A stretch of 64,000 nucleotides of DNA from Rhopalosiphum padi (taxonomy: Eukaryota; Arthropoda; Insecta; Hemiptera; Aphididae): positions 52,117,858-52,181,857 of the forward strand of contig NC_083598.1 of assembly GCF_020882245.1 (NCBI RefSeq), read 5' to 3'. This document shows, piece after piece, positions 12,178 to 25,800 of this stretch (position 1 is the stretch's first letter; each line of letters opens with the position of its first letter). Made by a program: the position numbers and the translations under genes. The notes beneath the pieces are model-generated. The model searched no databases. It was not told the origin of the DNA and worked only from the letters and a program-made list of their open reading frames with translations.

Positions 12178-12509
12178 ACAGTTAGTACTGGTAGTACTAC
12201 TGTTTGCTCTCTTTAAATTAGTGTGGGAAATAAATTTATACGCATTAGTGCATTACTATTAATTTTCTAATGGTGTTACGTTTAAACGTTTTTAGTGTTG
12301 TAAATTGTGTAAGCAACAGGTGATTTTTTTGTGACTTCAACTAGTTCAACTGCTGTGCAAGGAGCATAGGCGGAGCTTGATAAATTTAGTTATGGGGGGA
12401 GGGCTCACACACGCATTTCGAGCGTCAAAATAGCCTTTACAAGAATTAGAACCATTCAAGGTATATTAACTTTAGGAAAACAAAAAATGTACACAATTTA
12501 AAGAATAAT

Positions 12510-12667
12510 ATTATCTGTGTTCTCTCAGAGAGGTATTTTATAATAACGTAAAAAATGAGTATGTTATTAGCTTTTAAATGTTGGTGGTTTTTGTACATTT
12601 TCAAAAAATTATATAAAATCGTCAAAATAAGATATTAAAAAAAACTCTCTGAAAGAACACAGATAAT
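12510..12667. repeat. 158-bp hairpin with 23-bp inverted repeats
   Basis: Arms 12510-12532 and 12645-12667 match at 22 of 23 positions as reverse complements (attatctgtgttct...), with a loop of about 112 bp. Likely a small MITE; no clear target duplication. Copy 2 at 60979-61136. Confidence 0.55.
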
Positions 12668-14786
12668 TTTGTACTTTATAATGTGTTGAAATTTGGTGTT
12701 CTTAACATTACTATAGGATGCAGGGTTATTTTCTCGCAAAACAAGTTTAATGAACAAAGTTGCGCTAGTAAGTATAAATGTTGACGTAGCATGTGCTGCC
12801 ACAACTGTGCAGCGAATAAAATCATTCATGCTATTCTACTTGTGTACGGGTGGTAAAGCAGCGTGCCCGTCTTGCGAGCTACTAATGACTATTTTATTCT
12901 AGTTTTCCAAGAATACGACGACATAATTTAATTATTGATATTACATGCATTCCATATAGCCCACTATAAACTATTTCTAATAAATAACTACAATATTGAA
13001 TGTACTCAAAAATGTATATTTACTATACAAATATACAATAGACTGTAAATCTAAAGATATTATATTATGAAATCTAAAAATAAATAGCCATTGCCACGGG
13101 TACTTTAAAGTTTAAATAGTGTACAGAAAACACCAAAATATAAATACAATATTAAACATCATAGACCTTAGTTATTTGTCTCTAGCGCTATTATTCGCTA
13201 TTACTCGAGACTAGAAATTTAGAGGCGGTACAGTTATTATAGTAATCCTTTTTTTTTTTTGGTGCAGTTATTAAACATATTGATTTGCATATTTTCAATA
13301 TTATTTTTAAAAAGTTAAAACATGTTACCAAAAAAAAATCGTGCTCAAAAACACGAGTATAAAATAAAAGCTATCCTATTTAGTTGGAAATAATCTTTTT
13401 TATGTATTGTAAAAACAAAAAAATAAAAATCAGCCAGCGTTTAGCAAGTGGCATCTTATTATATATTTCAATACAAATATGAACAAATAAATTAAAATGT
13501 ATTAATGTATTGCATATAGTATTGTAATATTACAACAAATACTAAAATAAAGAAACTGATGTAGAAGAAATAACTTTTAACTGTTTTATTAAATAATATT
13601 TTAAATTGAAACTAGGTAGAAAAAAAATACTGTTATTTATTATACCTTTTAAGTAGTGGTAATTGGTCAAAAAGTCGTGTTTTAAAAAAAGTTGGACAAA
13701 AAGTCTGAGTACATTTTTAGTGTTGGACAAAAACACTGAAAATACAAAATATTCTATATAATTATTAATTAATATTTATTTTAAAAATTTAAAAAAATTT
13801 GTAGATATTATATAATATTACACATATTATATCATTATATTTTTTTTTATATTTTTATTTAAAATTATATAATTTATTATTAATTTTAAATTTTAATATA
13901 GGTACATAGATCAATTTATTTAAAAATATTAACACACAATCACACGATATCTTAGGAACAACAATATCAAAATTTGTTTGTAACTAAATGTATAATATTA
14001 ATTTAAATTTAACTATCAAGTATTATTCTTTATTCTTTATACATACCTATTATAATAAGAAATAATACAGAATTCAGATAGCTGTACCCTGTATGTCATG
14101 CGAATTAAACGTTAAATTCCTCCCTTTACCATGGACGCCCATAGTTACGCAACTAGGATTTAATAGTCCTAGAAAACCAAAGTTAAAAATAACTTGAAGG
14201 CTAACTAAGGCTAAAAAGTAAAACCTTATAGGGGGCTAAATACAAATACAGGCGTGCTAAGCCCCCCTATACCCCCCTAGTTACGCTGATGCCTTTTACA
14301 AACCTTATACCGTTCATAAAAATGATAAATATTTTAATAAAAACAGTGTTAAAATTGTTTAATCTTTAATTCATTAAATTTGAATAAGTTTAATATATTT
14401 ATTTTTAAACAAGTATCTTAAGTAGTATAAAATATAATACAATATATTTAATTCATTTTTATTATTTATAGGAGTACGGAGTAGGTACTAATGTACTATT
14501 TTGTATATATTATTTGTTATTTTGTTTTAATTATAAACGTATTATTATGTACGTTAGTTTTTACCTTTTAAAAGAAACTTTGAATTTGTGTTTGAGAAAT
14601 AGTTTGTTTTTATTTATTAATTTTTTCTCAGATTTTTTGCAAAATTTAGCGCTATTTAACTAAATTTGGTTTTATAAAAAAAACGCTGTTAACAAAAATG
14701 TACGTTTGTTTTTCAGTCTATATACTATAATATGACTTGACAAGTCTGACAAGACTGACTACGACTACGGTCTACAGGTACGGTGT
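12668..14786. other. Non-coding AT-rich stretch
   Basis: No gene is supported. It contains short low-complexity runs and, near 14262-14282, a 'gccccccta' word cluster of the kind found at hAT-MITE ends. Minus-strand frames at 12635-12829 and 13542-13736 are AT-driven and featureless. Confidence 0.5.
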
Positions 14787-14900
14787 CCCTGCAGCGTCAA
14801 AGAGTGGAACAGCACGGCGTCATGACGCAGCGTCTAGACGCTTATTACCTATGTCCAGACCGGTAGTTGATGCTAGACGCCGCGTCTGGACGCTGCAGGG
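14787..14900. repeat. 114-bp GC-rich MITE-like inverted repeat
   Basis: The ends ccctgcagcgtc (14787-14798) and gacgctgcaggg (14889-14900) are perfect inverted repeats. Further inverted words (cgtctagacgc against gctagacgccgcgtc) lie inside. It is much richer in GC than its surroundings. The 74-codon open frame through it is a by-product. No target duplication seen. Copy 2 at 63256-63369. Confidence 0.55.
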
Positions 14901-15754
14901 AAATAAAATTGTACCTTACGAGAATCGAGACCGGGAGGACGAGAGACGAATAATAAAATAATAGATAGTATAATAAAAATTAAAAACAGTTGCTTAGTAG
15001 TGTATAAATAAATCATTTGAAACTATTAATAAAACATTTAATAATCTGTTGGTTATAAATTTATAATACAACTATACAGACACAAACACGATTATGTATC
15101 AAATAATAATACGATAATAAGAACGAAAATAGAAATGCATTGGTTATCCGAGCTCTTTAATAACACTAATAAATAATAATATATTATATATTTATATTAC
15201 TATTATTATTATTTTGTTACCATAATTTCAATGATTATTAATAATTCATCCTAAAATTTAGAATACATTAGAAGACATCAAAACTTTCATTTTAGTCGTT
15301 GAAAAATTGTAACCCCTAAAAAAAATTGCCTCCGAGGGCAACTGCCACCTTGGCCACCCCTTAACCCAGCACTTTGTACCTATCAATATTAGATTACTTG
15401 TCAAGAGGTCAATCATTATAAAATACTTATAAAATTATTATCAATGGACGACCTTCCGAAAATTAATTTATTGTTTTCAATTTTACTGATTGTAAAATGG
15501 CATAATTATTTGAATAACAAAATTCTCGTTATTTAATCTAAATTCCCCTCTGGTAGAATTCCCTTCCATCCATTGCTAGGGAATCAATGATAGAGACGAC
15601 CATTTCTGGCAATCTGTTTTCGTGTACACATTATATCATTGAATTTAAATTTAACTCGCCTATACCACTATAACAGTGACCCACTCGACACTTGTACAAC
15701 ACAGCGGTATCCACTTATCTACCTTTTTTTTCTTCCACTTATAAATTAAGTATT

Positions 15755-16320
15755 AAGAGAACGTAATATTCGCATGTGTTGTTTCCGTCTTACGAAGTTA
15801 CGAATGAAAAACATAGCACATTTGCGTTCAGCGGAATCAATTTTATGCAGTTAGCGTTAATATTTGAGTTAATTTACTTATTATTAAACTTAAAATTCAC
15901 ACTAATGGCGCACTAATGTTTGGCCGAAAAAAAAATTGAAAATTGTTGTTTTTTCCATGAGGGAGGGCTGGGGAACATTTCTCTAGCCCCCCTTCTCTAT
16001 TTTTAAATTTATGGTTAAACCGGTATCGCACAAATTCTGAAAGTATAGTCACACAAATTCACACTAATGGTACACTAATGTTTGGCCGAAAAAAAATTTG
16101 AAAATTTAAAAAAGGGGGGCTGGGGAAATGTTCGTAAATTTGAGTTCAGCAGAATCCATTTTATGCTGTTTGCTTTAATACTGACGGAGTAAATTTACTT
16201 ATTATTCAATTTAAAGGTAAGAACATTATCTAGGGACTAGGACATCATGTAAGCATGAATTGAAATAATTTTAAACTGAGTTATAACTTATAGGCGTTAT
16301 AGCTATGTAAGATATTAAAA
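15755..16320. repeat. Rearranged relatives of the 44-kb palindromic MITE
   Basis: Segments at about 15770-15900 and 16130-16330 share words with the arms of the palindrome at 44031-44463 (ttcagcagaat, gtaaatttac, aatttaaaggtaagaa, gttataac). Between them a block beginning cacactaatgg.. and containing gcactaatgtttggccgaaa or its variant occurs twice (about 15897 and 16059). This looks like nested or duplicated MITE copies. Confidence 0.5.
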
Positions 16321-16499
16321 TAATAAAATGCTTATAACGTTATAACTCGTATTTTAATATTTAGATCAAATTATATTATAAATTAAATATTACGATTAAA
16401 AATCATTTTTTAATTTGTAAATTACGATATTATATGAAAAAACAATAACTGTTTTCATAAGAACTGAAAGACCACCTGTTTAGTGCTAACAAATACGGC

Positions 16500-16703
16500 G
16501 TTAAGATATACAAGAAGTAAAATAGTTTATTCAGTTGTGCAACATCTATTGGTTTTTGCATATTTGACGCACAAACACAAAGTTAAGCTATATAGACATA
16601 TATAAGAATTACTTTAGTATATTTTAAAACTTATCTTTATAAAATTTATTCGTCCGTGTTAGAAGTAACTGCGTTAAAAACATTGTGTTTATCAAACCTA
16701 AAA
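16500..16703 (+). promoter_or_regulatory. Candidate promoter and 5' UTR of the microexon gene
   Basis: An arthropod-type initiator TCAGT lies at 16531-16535, with a TATA-like word (agatata) about 25 bp upstream. That would give a 5' UTR of about 170 nt before the ATG at 16704. This rests on motif matching only. Confidence 0.3.
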
Positions 16704-16815
16704 ATGACGATTAATACGTTTGAATTTTCCAAAGGCATTATAATTGTCATAGTGTATAATATGATAATTTTAACTTCAATAAAATGCAATGATAACTTAA
16801 CCGTTCCGGATTATG
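16704..16815 (+). other. Signal-peptide exon of the microexon gene
   Basis: The ATG at 16704 begins a short polar segment (MTINTFEFSK) followed by an uninterrupted hydrophobic stretch of about 16 residues, then KCND. Cleavage is likely around the Cys. I rejected the upstream GTG at 16656 because the ATG gives a standard signal-peptide layout. The donor at 16816 (GTATGC) leaves one base of a codon. Confidence 0.7.
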
Positions 16816-19800
16816 GTATGCATTATGACACTATATAGTTACATACAATAAAATTGTGTTAATAATAATGTAATATCTTTAGATATTTTGTGAGATGTTT
16901 ATTTCAGACTATAGAACTCTATATTATTTAAGTAAATATAGCATTAAAAAGTATCAAATTACTTTTGTTTTATTTAGACACGAAACTCATAGTAAACGGT
17001 AACACATCGTATTTTGATTATCATTTTCGAAGTGCTCAAAACCGTAAGTCAATTCTCAGTTGATAATTTTATACATCTTGTTGAAGACTATTATTCTGCA
17101 TTTAAATATTTCTTACCAAAAAATACGCAATGTGAAGAAATATTTTTTATTATAATTTATAATACTCACTTATAAGGAAAATAAATATCATCACATATTA
17201 ATGATTAAAAATGAAAAATTTTGTTCTTTTTAAATTCAATAAAATAAAACGAGAATTATGGAATTGTTTAACTGTTATTTTACTTTTTTAAATTAATTGT
17301 TTCTCTAAATTTATCAAAAGAATTTTTATTGTTTTAGCGGGTCAACTGAAAATAAGCCCAATAGGTTATTTCTCTTCAATTTATAGTAAGTTTTTCAAAA
17401 TCATATTTAATTCTAGAGGTACATTATGTCATAAAGTTTGTGCTGTTATTTAATATCTTTCGAAAAAATCACTGGGTTTTTACGGATTAAGTGTATGTAA
17501 TACATAGAAATTGTATAATTTGATTTATAATAGTTTTATATATTATATTTAACCATTATTCGTAACAATCGTACCTATAATATAATCAGTGTTGTATTAT
17601 TAATATATTTGTAATATATATTTTAAATTATTTATTATAGATTGTCCATACACAGGTTTGTGCTTAATATTTAATATTAGAAATTGCAGTTGATACAATT
17701 TTAATTTCCAATAAATGAAATTATAGTGAAACAGACTGATTTCAAATAGATATTTTCTTTATTACGTCCATTCAATTGATTAAACGTAAAAAAACTTAAG
17801 AAATCAATTACCAAATCAGTTTCCTCAACATTTTGTTATTGACATTTAATACCTATTAATTTAGCTGCCTTAAATTTTGTTTTGCATTTATAAGAAAACA
17901 CACATATCACCAATTGACCTTAAACAATTTGATTTTTTATGGTTATCCAATTCAATAATTATATATTTATATGATTGAACATTTTTACAGTTATTGGTAG
18001 TGTATTTTTTGATTCGCTCAAATACAAAAATCAAAATTAAATTAATAACTATTTTTGCATAGTACTTATTTATTAAATCAATATTTTTAAGATAGAAAGC
18101 TTATAAAAAATTAAAATTAAAGAATAGATATTATTAATATTTTATTAACTACATAAAATAAATTTAATTTCTTTAAAGTTGTTTTAATAAATGTATCTAC
18201 TTAACTAGACTTTTATTGGGCATTATACTATAATGGAGTAGACATGTTTTAAGTAAATTAAACTTGTATGAAGAAATGCATCTCATGAGATTTTGAGTTA
18301 TTGAATTCGAAATTAACTTCTCTTTCTGTAATAAATTGTAAGGTTTTGTTATAAATAAAAACATATACGACTATACGAGTACGTGCATTTAGATAGATAC
18401 ACATAAAAATTGAACACATACCTAAATAATAAATTTCTATGCATATTATGAACAAATATTTTACTGATTAATTAAAATATACATCGATTCTACTAGAGAT
18501 TGTTAATAATTATGTATCTAATATATAAAAATCTCATGTCACAATGTTGAAAATGTTTGTTACCAAACTCCTCTGAAACGGCTGGACTGATTTTCATGAA
18601 ATATTGTGAGTATATTAATTAGGTCTCACAGAGTGATCTTAACTATTTTTTATACCCTTAGGTGTAAAGGATAGTTCAACACAAAGGGTTGAAATCAGTA
18701 AAAAAAAAAAATAATAATCACGCGTTCCACGGCTACTAGAATATTATTTTTATGTTTGTATTTTATCGGCGTATAGATATGAATTGCTCTAAAGCGTAAG
18801 ACACTGACTAGCTCAATTATATTGTCTCTTTATTATATTTAAAGGGTGTGCGGTTATTTAATCGATTATTCAAATAATAGATTATTTTTAACGAATGATA
18901 TATAATCGGTTAATCGATTGAAAAAATGCAACTGTAGACGGGACAGTTAGGTTATATTGATATGTCAAAGATATCAACTATACAACAAATCAGAAAACCA
19001 AAAAGAGTTTTTATCCTTACGCTAAAATTTGTTAGCATTGTTAGCATTATAATTTATAGGCAACCAAACTTAACACGGCTGCATTTTGTACGGGCGTTGA
19101 TCGTTTGGGCGAATGACCTTGAATATGGTCATTAATAGTCAATAGATATATCATTTTCATGTTGTAACTTAATTTATATTTATATCTTAATATATTTAAT
19201 TTTTAGTATTGCCAGAAGTAGGTTTAGGATGTGGTGGTTATACAGAATATATTTTAAAATTGAACGAATTAAGTAAGTTTTTATATATTTTAGATTAGAT
19301 TATACGTCTATTATTATTGAAATTTGTCTTTTGAAAGGCGAAATGTTACATTGTTGCATTTATAATATGTACTTGGTCAATAAAAATTATTTATTAGTAA
19401 TGATCACAGTCACGGTGTAGTTAATGTATAGTGTATTAATAAAATTTAGTATAACTCGGAGTAATTAACATCAATCCCAAGTCGGTAGAACTAGATCAGT
19501 GGTTCTTAACCTTTTTTGGTTTAGCGTCCCTTTATCGTAATAACTAACTACTAACGCCCCCCTCATGCAAAATCAAATTTTCTTCTTATAAATATAAATA
19601 TATATTTATTTATTCATCAGTTATTCATTCACTATTATAAACAAGACGTTTCCTATTGATACGTACAATTCGATTAGATAACATGCTGTATGACATTGTA
19701 TAGCGTATTCAATTACAACTATTCTGAATTCACGATCAATTATTCGTATTGTTGTTATATAATATTGAAAATTTGTATAATTTTTAATCTCCGAGTTTGA

Positions 19801-22800
19801 AAAAGCTCAACGCCCCCTTCAAAATTATCGCCCCCCCCGGTGATACCGAAATTCCCCCAAGGGGGCGGTACCACCTCCGTTAAGAACCACTGAGCTATAG
19901 ATGAACACATCATTCCATACACCGTAAAATCTAACCAGTGCCTTTTCTTTATAACTATTAGACATTAGTGAACTAGAGAACAAGAGGCTATAGAGCACTC
20001 ACGGCATTTTGCCTAAATGTTGCGGTAGTCGCACAAAGTAATCATGATTCGTGGGTTTTGTTTTGTTCTGGAGGTTGTTTTCTAGCTAATTTGTAATATC
20101 TGGGTTAGATTAGGTGTGTTCATAGATTTAGAATTACCATGGTTAAGTAAAGAGGGTATGGTATTTATAAAAATCTAAAATATACTAATTACCTAACTTG
20201 ATATACATTTATCTAATATGTATAAACATATTCTTCACCCTTAATTAAAATCAATATAAATATCTTTCGCTCTTAAACTGCACTCATCACATTACATATA
20301 GTTTAAAATAAGCATGCCATTAGTATGAATTTGCTTGATTATTTTTTGAATTTGTAAGATTCTTATTTACTTGTTATTTATAAAAAGAATTTAAGAGGGT
20401 CTTGCATAATGTTATCCGAACAAGTGAAATAATATGAAATGACTTAAGTTATTCGACCATAAAATTGAGAAATTACTAAAGAGCGCACCTTTATATATGT
20501 ACCTATTATACCTACAATAGTTTTGGATTTAACTATATAAACTGAATTTGATTTAGTTATACCCAGAATAGTTGATACGACAATAATTTGATATAACGCT
20601 ATACCTACGTAAAATTTAATCGATTTTTACCCTCGAAGGCGAATATTAGTTCATTAATTTTTTTGTTTCAGTGGAGAGTAAGTAACTTTTACTTAATACC
20701 ATGATATACCATGATATTATATAAACAGATTTAATAGTCGGTTTTTGATAATTTAACTTTGATGTAATAACTCTAATTTAGCTTGTGTAATGTCTATAAG
20801 GGTATTGATTTTAATTAATAGTGTTATATAAGAAACACATGTAGGTATATAGGTATATTGCTTATTTATTAATATTTTTGTAGGTATTAAATGTATTGCC
20901 TATTAGTATTTTTTTTTTAAATTTAAATGTGAATTGTTAAAAATTATATTTATCTTTTTATAATCATTTTACAATAATTGTCACTAAACGTTTTTATATA
21001 ATATTTAATTAATTTTGATTGATCAATTTTTTAATTTTTAATTTTATTTGTTAAAAATAATATGTATTATGTACCTAACGTATACCCCATGCTCATTCAC
21101 TCCCAACCAAAAATTCCATATAGGTACAATTTCTGCTGTTTTTGCTACACAATTTTTCAAGTCCCTCGGTCATATGTGACCTAATGAATTAATTATTTAA
21201 TTTTTCTTACTATTAATATCTTTAATTAAATAGGTTGAGTGGTATTTATATAACATAAAGGGTCATAATTTGTTTCTTCAGTTGTACATTTCTACACATA
21301 TCTTAAATATGTAAATTAATTAATATTAATAATTAAGTCTTCCGTGATTCAGTGTAAATAGTGTAATTATTGTTTATATTTAAAAATATAATTAATACCA
21401 TTGATTTGTTTTAATTAAAATTTTTTCTATGTTCACATAATAAAATCTGTGATTTATTTGAAGTACCTATAGTTGTCAATAATTAATAAAATATGATTTT
21501 GTAGAAATTGTATTTCTTTTGTATTATATTATAATTTATTATTTATTATTTTATTATTCTAAAAAAAAATTGTCAATATTACTTTATTATTTGTCTGTTA
21601 AAACAATAATAATAATATAATTTACCTAATTAAGTTATAGTATAATGCTATTTATTATTCGGGGTCTAGGACTTTTCGGCGCTGCCATTTCGGCGACGCC
21701 GATTCGGCGAAAATGACAAAATACATGTTATAGTGAAAATTTCTTTTAGTACAATATTATGTGTAATTAAAAAAAAATATTAAGTTATTAAATAAGTACT
21801 TTTATTAAGTACTAAATTTATAAAATTCAAGTTCAACGACATTCGTGACTATAAAAATAGTATAATTATAGTATATAGTAATAATAAGAATTGGGATTTT
21901 AGTACAAAATAATACACATATAACTTATAGTCAGTTATTTAGATATAAAATAATATAGATTAAAAATCTATATACATTTGTAAAAAAAAGCGCATCATCA
22001 AGATCTGATATAGGAACGAAAGCTAATGCGATAAATGATAATACTTTTTACGTGTATGCAAAGTTCTGGTTCATTTTTTTAACGAGATATTAAATGTAGC
22101 TCACCTAATTTAGATCGAAAGTTTTGACATAAGTGAAAATAACATCCAAATATTTGTACATTTGGGAATGCATCTTTTATAGCTGTAAAAGCAGCAAGTT
22201 CGAAATCACAAGAAATTGAGTCTGGATTTAAATTTGGTTCAAGCGTTTTTAACATATTTAATAATTTTTCATAAATACTATCCTTTTTGCTTGGAAGTAG
22301 TGGAAGTAAATTATTGCCGTTATATACCTATTTACTATCCATTATTATTATTTATATTATTATTACACCATACATACATACATAGGTACAAGTTATCTTC
22401 GATAACAATTTTATCATAGCTAGTAGTAATAGTAGCCAATTAGTACGTCCAGAACTAAACAACTAATAAATACAAAAGTAACAATACTATAAAAATAAAA
22501 TATAAAATATAAAATTTTTTTTCCAATTTTTTAGTTATTATAATAAATATAATTTAAATGCAATTTTATAGTGCATTTTTTTATTTTTTTATTCTTATAC
22601 TTTATTTTCATTATAACATGTATTTTGTCATTATCGCCGAATCGACGTCGCCGAAACGGCAGCGTCGAAAATACCTATCGCCGATACGGCAGCGCCGAAA
22701 AGTCCCATTCCCTATTATTCGATTTCTCGGATTTTGATATGTGTGCAAATGTAATTTTCGCTCCATATATTTTTACTTAAAAACAATGAAGCTTAAACAA

Positions 22801-25800
22801 AATTAAAGTTCAACTATTTTGAACACAAACGTTGTTGTGTTGCTAATGAGGGTTCAATAGGATTATAATATTTATATTAGGGGGTCATGAAAATCAATCA
22901 ATGTTCTAAACAGCGTACTATATGTATAATTGCGTATAGTATTTATTTATAAAATTGTCCTCCACTGAATAATTACAATTTATAGTAAGTAATCATTTAC
23001 TCAGTTAGTTTACATTCGTAGATTTAATAAATGACTTTATAACAAAGGCAACTAATTATAAAGTATGTTTATATATTTAGCGTATCACAGAAAACTTAAA
23101 GACGGTTTTAAAGATATCACTGAATTGAAAAATCAAGAATCTAATTACGGTAAATTTTATGAATACTATTAACAAGTTATCTTATTTTGACTCATTTGAG
23201 TGTAATTTATCTATCTTAATATCTTTCGTATCAAATTAATTTTAATAATATATTTTTATATTTGTAACTTTAGTGCTTATTAATATAATATTTTAATAAT
23301 AATTTGTACTATTATCAAATTTTATAATTATCTAAAGTAGAGTAAAAATTAATAATTAAATTTAGGTATACTGGTAATATAGGAAATATAATTTTTATTA
23401 TTTATATGTAATATCTCGTAGGCTATATTATAATTATTCATGTATTAAGAATAAGTAAACAGGCATGTAATCAGCACAATTTAAGATATATTTAAAAGTT
23501 AAAGTATATATTATATTGTGGTTAGCAGTCAGCTATATAACAGTGTATCATTGTATACATGCCTCTATTTTAGTCATAGGATTTTTGCAAAGAGATTTAG
23601 CCTTTTATTGCAGTATAACAGATCAATTAAAAATTATTATTTTTTTATCAAAAAAAAAAAAAAAAGTTAGGCAAATAAGTACCGCTCTGCTGTATATTAC
23701 ATGTCGAGTGAGTCACTATTATGGGTGTTAAATTTAAAGGTGTGAAGTTGGCATTACATTGTTAGCAGAACTTTCCAAAATATATCTAACAATGTTTAGA
23801 TAGACTTGTTGGACATATTTGGAAATTGTTGGAGCCTCCTTTCCAACCATCACGCATTTTATTTTGTAATGCTAACTTCACACTTAGCATTGCATGTACG
23901 CTATAACATATTTACCATTTAACAATTTCCAAACAATGTTCAAATACACTTGTTGGTAATTATTGGAGCCTCCTTTTTAACCATCCCAAATTGTATTTTA
24001 CTATGCTACATTGTTGGAAACTTGTTATAAATTTAATAATAAATTTTTTTATACAAATTCATTATTTATTATAAAATATACATTAAAATTATGGTGTAAG
24101 TAACTAAAAAATGTTGTCAATAATGAAATAATAATTTGATCCAAATATGTATCCGTATACATAATTCTATACCATTATTATAACAAATAATCAAATCGAA
24201 ATATGATCTCATTAAAGTATTAACTAATTATTATTAGTTGTTCACTTAGTAGTTAGTACTGTCGTATACGCGTCATGCGATGGCTTGACGTATAGAATAG
24301 ATATCTCGGTATCCGATTCCCAAACCTTTAAACAAGTAGTATTGATACCTGCGGTAAGCGCTTACTCAACAATCCTTTGGTGATCACGATAACAAGTACT
24401 ACACAAAGGACAATTTAATAAGACCTCGCAAAGTTTATACGTTATAACTTTATGGTTGCTTTACTCTTAAACAACTGACCACGATAACGAGTACTGGGTG
24501 TTTGAGAGTGAGATCTCTTTAACCTGGACAAAATGGTACTATTTCTCATCTGACCACGATAACGAGTACTGGAAGAGAAATAAAGTATTAATAGTATTAT
24601 ATAGTATCTTGCTATTTTCTACTAAAGTGTTTCCTCGCCACAAACACTTTGGTGTGTACCTCGATATATGAGAATAAAAACAAATAGCTATATTAATCGA
24701 AATAAAATTAATATATAATACTATAATAGTACAATGAAACAATAATTAAAAGATATTAAAATATGAATAGTTGTTAGCTGTAACACACCAGTACACCACA
24801 ACTGCCCGATCGCTCCGCTCTTGTCGTCGCCGTCGACAATTTCATTATTAATTTTTGTTGAATCGGCATTTATTGACTCCCGCTCCGCATATAAAATAAT
24901 ATTTCGTTATATATACAACATTACAGTAGTACTTCTTCTTCAGTCTTTTATTATGAAAACTGTGAACACATATCTAAAGCGTATAATTGGATTATCCGCA
25001 ATTTTATAACTTCATCCAGAATCCAATATATTTTTTTTACCATGTTTCTTTAGTGTAATATAGCCGAACGCTATACCCTATAATATAAATTATAAATGAG
25101 GTTCAATTGTTCATTAAAAAAAAAATAATAATAATAAAACTATATAGAAAATATTAAACTTTATAGTTAAAGAAAAAATTATATGAGTAATCTAATCATT
25201 TGACTTTTCCATATTAATTAAAACGGTCGTCATAACCGAACATTTTACACCGTTCAATAACGCACACATTTATTCTATTGTTAAAAAGGGAAATTTGAAA
25301 GGTCGATAGTTCAAAACCACACACATTTGATTCACAAATTCATGCGTTACACTTACACCTTAACAAAAAACCAAATTTTAAGATAGAATTAATCTATTTC
25401 AGGAGTAACACTCGAACTTGAATATAATTTTAAAGATCTTGGGGTAATGTTCGACTACAAATTGATTTTCTCAAATCACACCGAAATGATTAAAAATAAA
25501 CCGATGGGTAATCTTGGATTTATCAAAAGGACATGTTGATCATTTAATGACCCAACAGCACTGAAAGCACTTAACTGTTCGTTTGTCCGCTCTAATCGCG
25601 AGTACTGCAGTCCTCTAACTTGGACCAATATAATACAGAAAAACAGAAAAATCTATCGAGTCAGTTCAAAACAATTTTTAACGGTTTATTTCTTTCAAAT
25701 TTAATATTCCTAGACCAATCCATGGGTCATATCAAAATTTTCTTAATTTTTTGAACTTGTCAATTCTTAATAATAGGCGTTAATTTTTACTATCAAAATT

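Larger units (their letters stand above)
6203..15531. repeat. Copy 1 of a >9.3-kb near-identical direct duplication
   Basis: This segment is repeated in the same orientation at 54676-64000, at a constant offset of 48469 bp after a few small indels near the start. Differences seen by eye: a 3-bp indel at the boundary, one substitution near 6236, a 2-bp TA indel near 6352, a small indel/substitution near 6775, a C/A change near 7744 and an A/T change near 15225. The homology starts only a few bases after the OXA1L stop codon. It still holds at the last base of the window, so the right end of the homology is not seen. It contains the whole Tudor-like gene. Confidence 0.95.

Noticed and set aside
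16656..16703. Longer start of the signal-peptide exon from a GTG codon
   Set aside because: The GTG is not a plausible eukaryotic start. The ATG at 16704 gives a normal signal-peptide layout.
22941..22984. Possible exon before GTAAGT near 22985
   Set aside because: In phase it runs into TGA.
24236..24990. Solo LTR of a retrotransposon
   Set aside because: There are TGT and ACA words and direct repeats, but no matching pair of ends and no target duplication could be defined.
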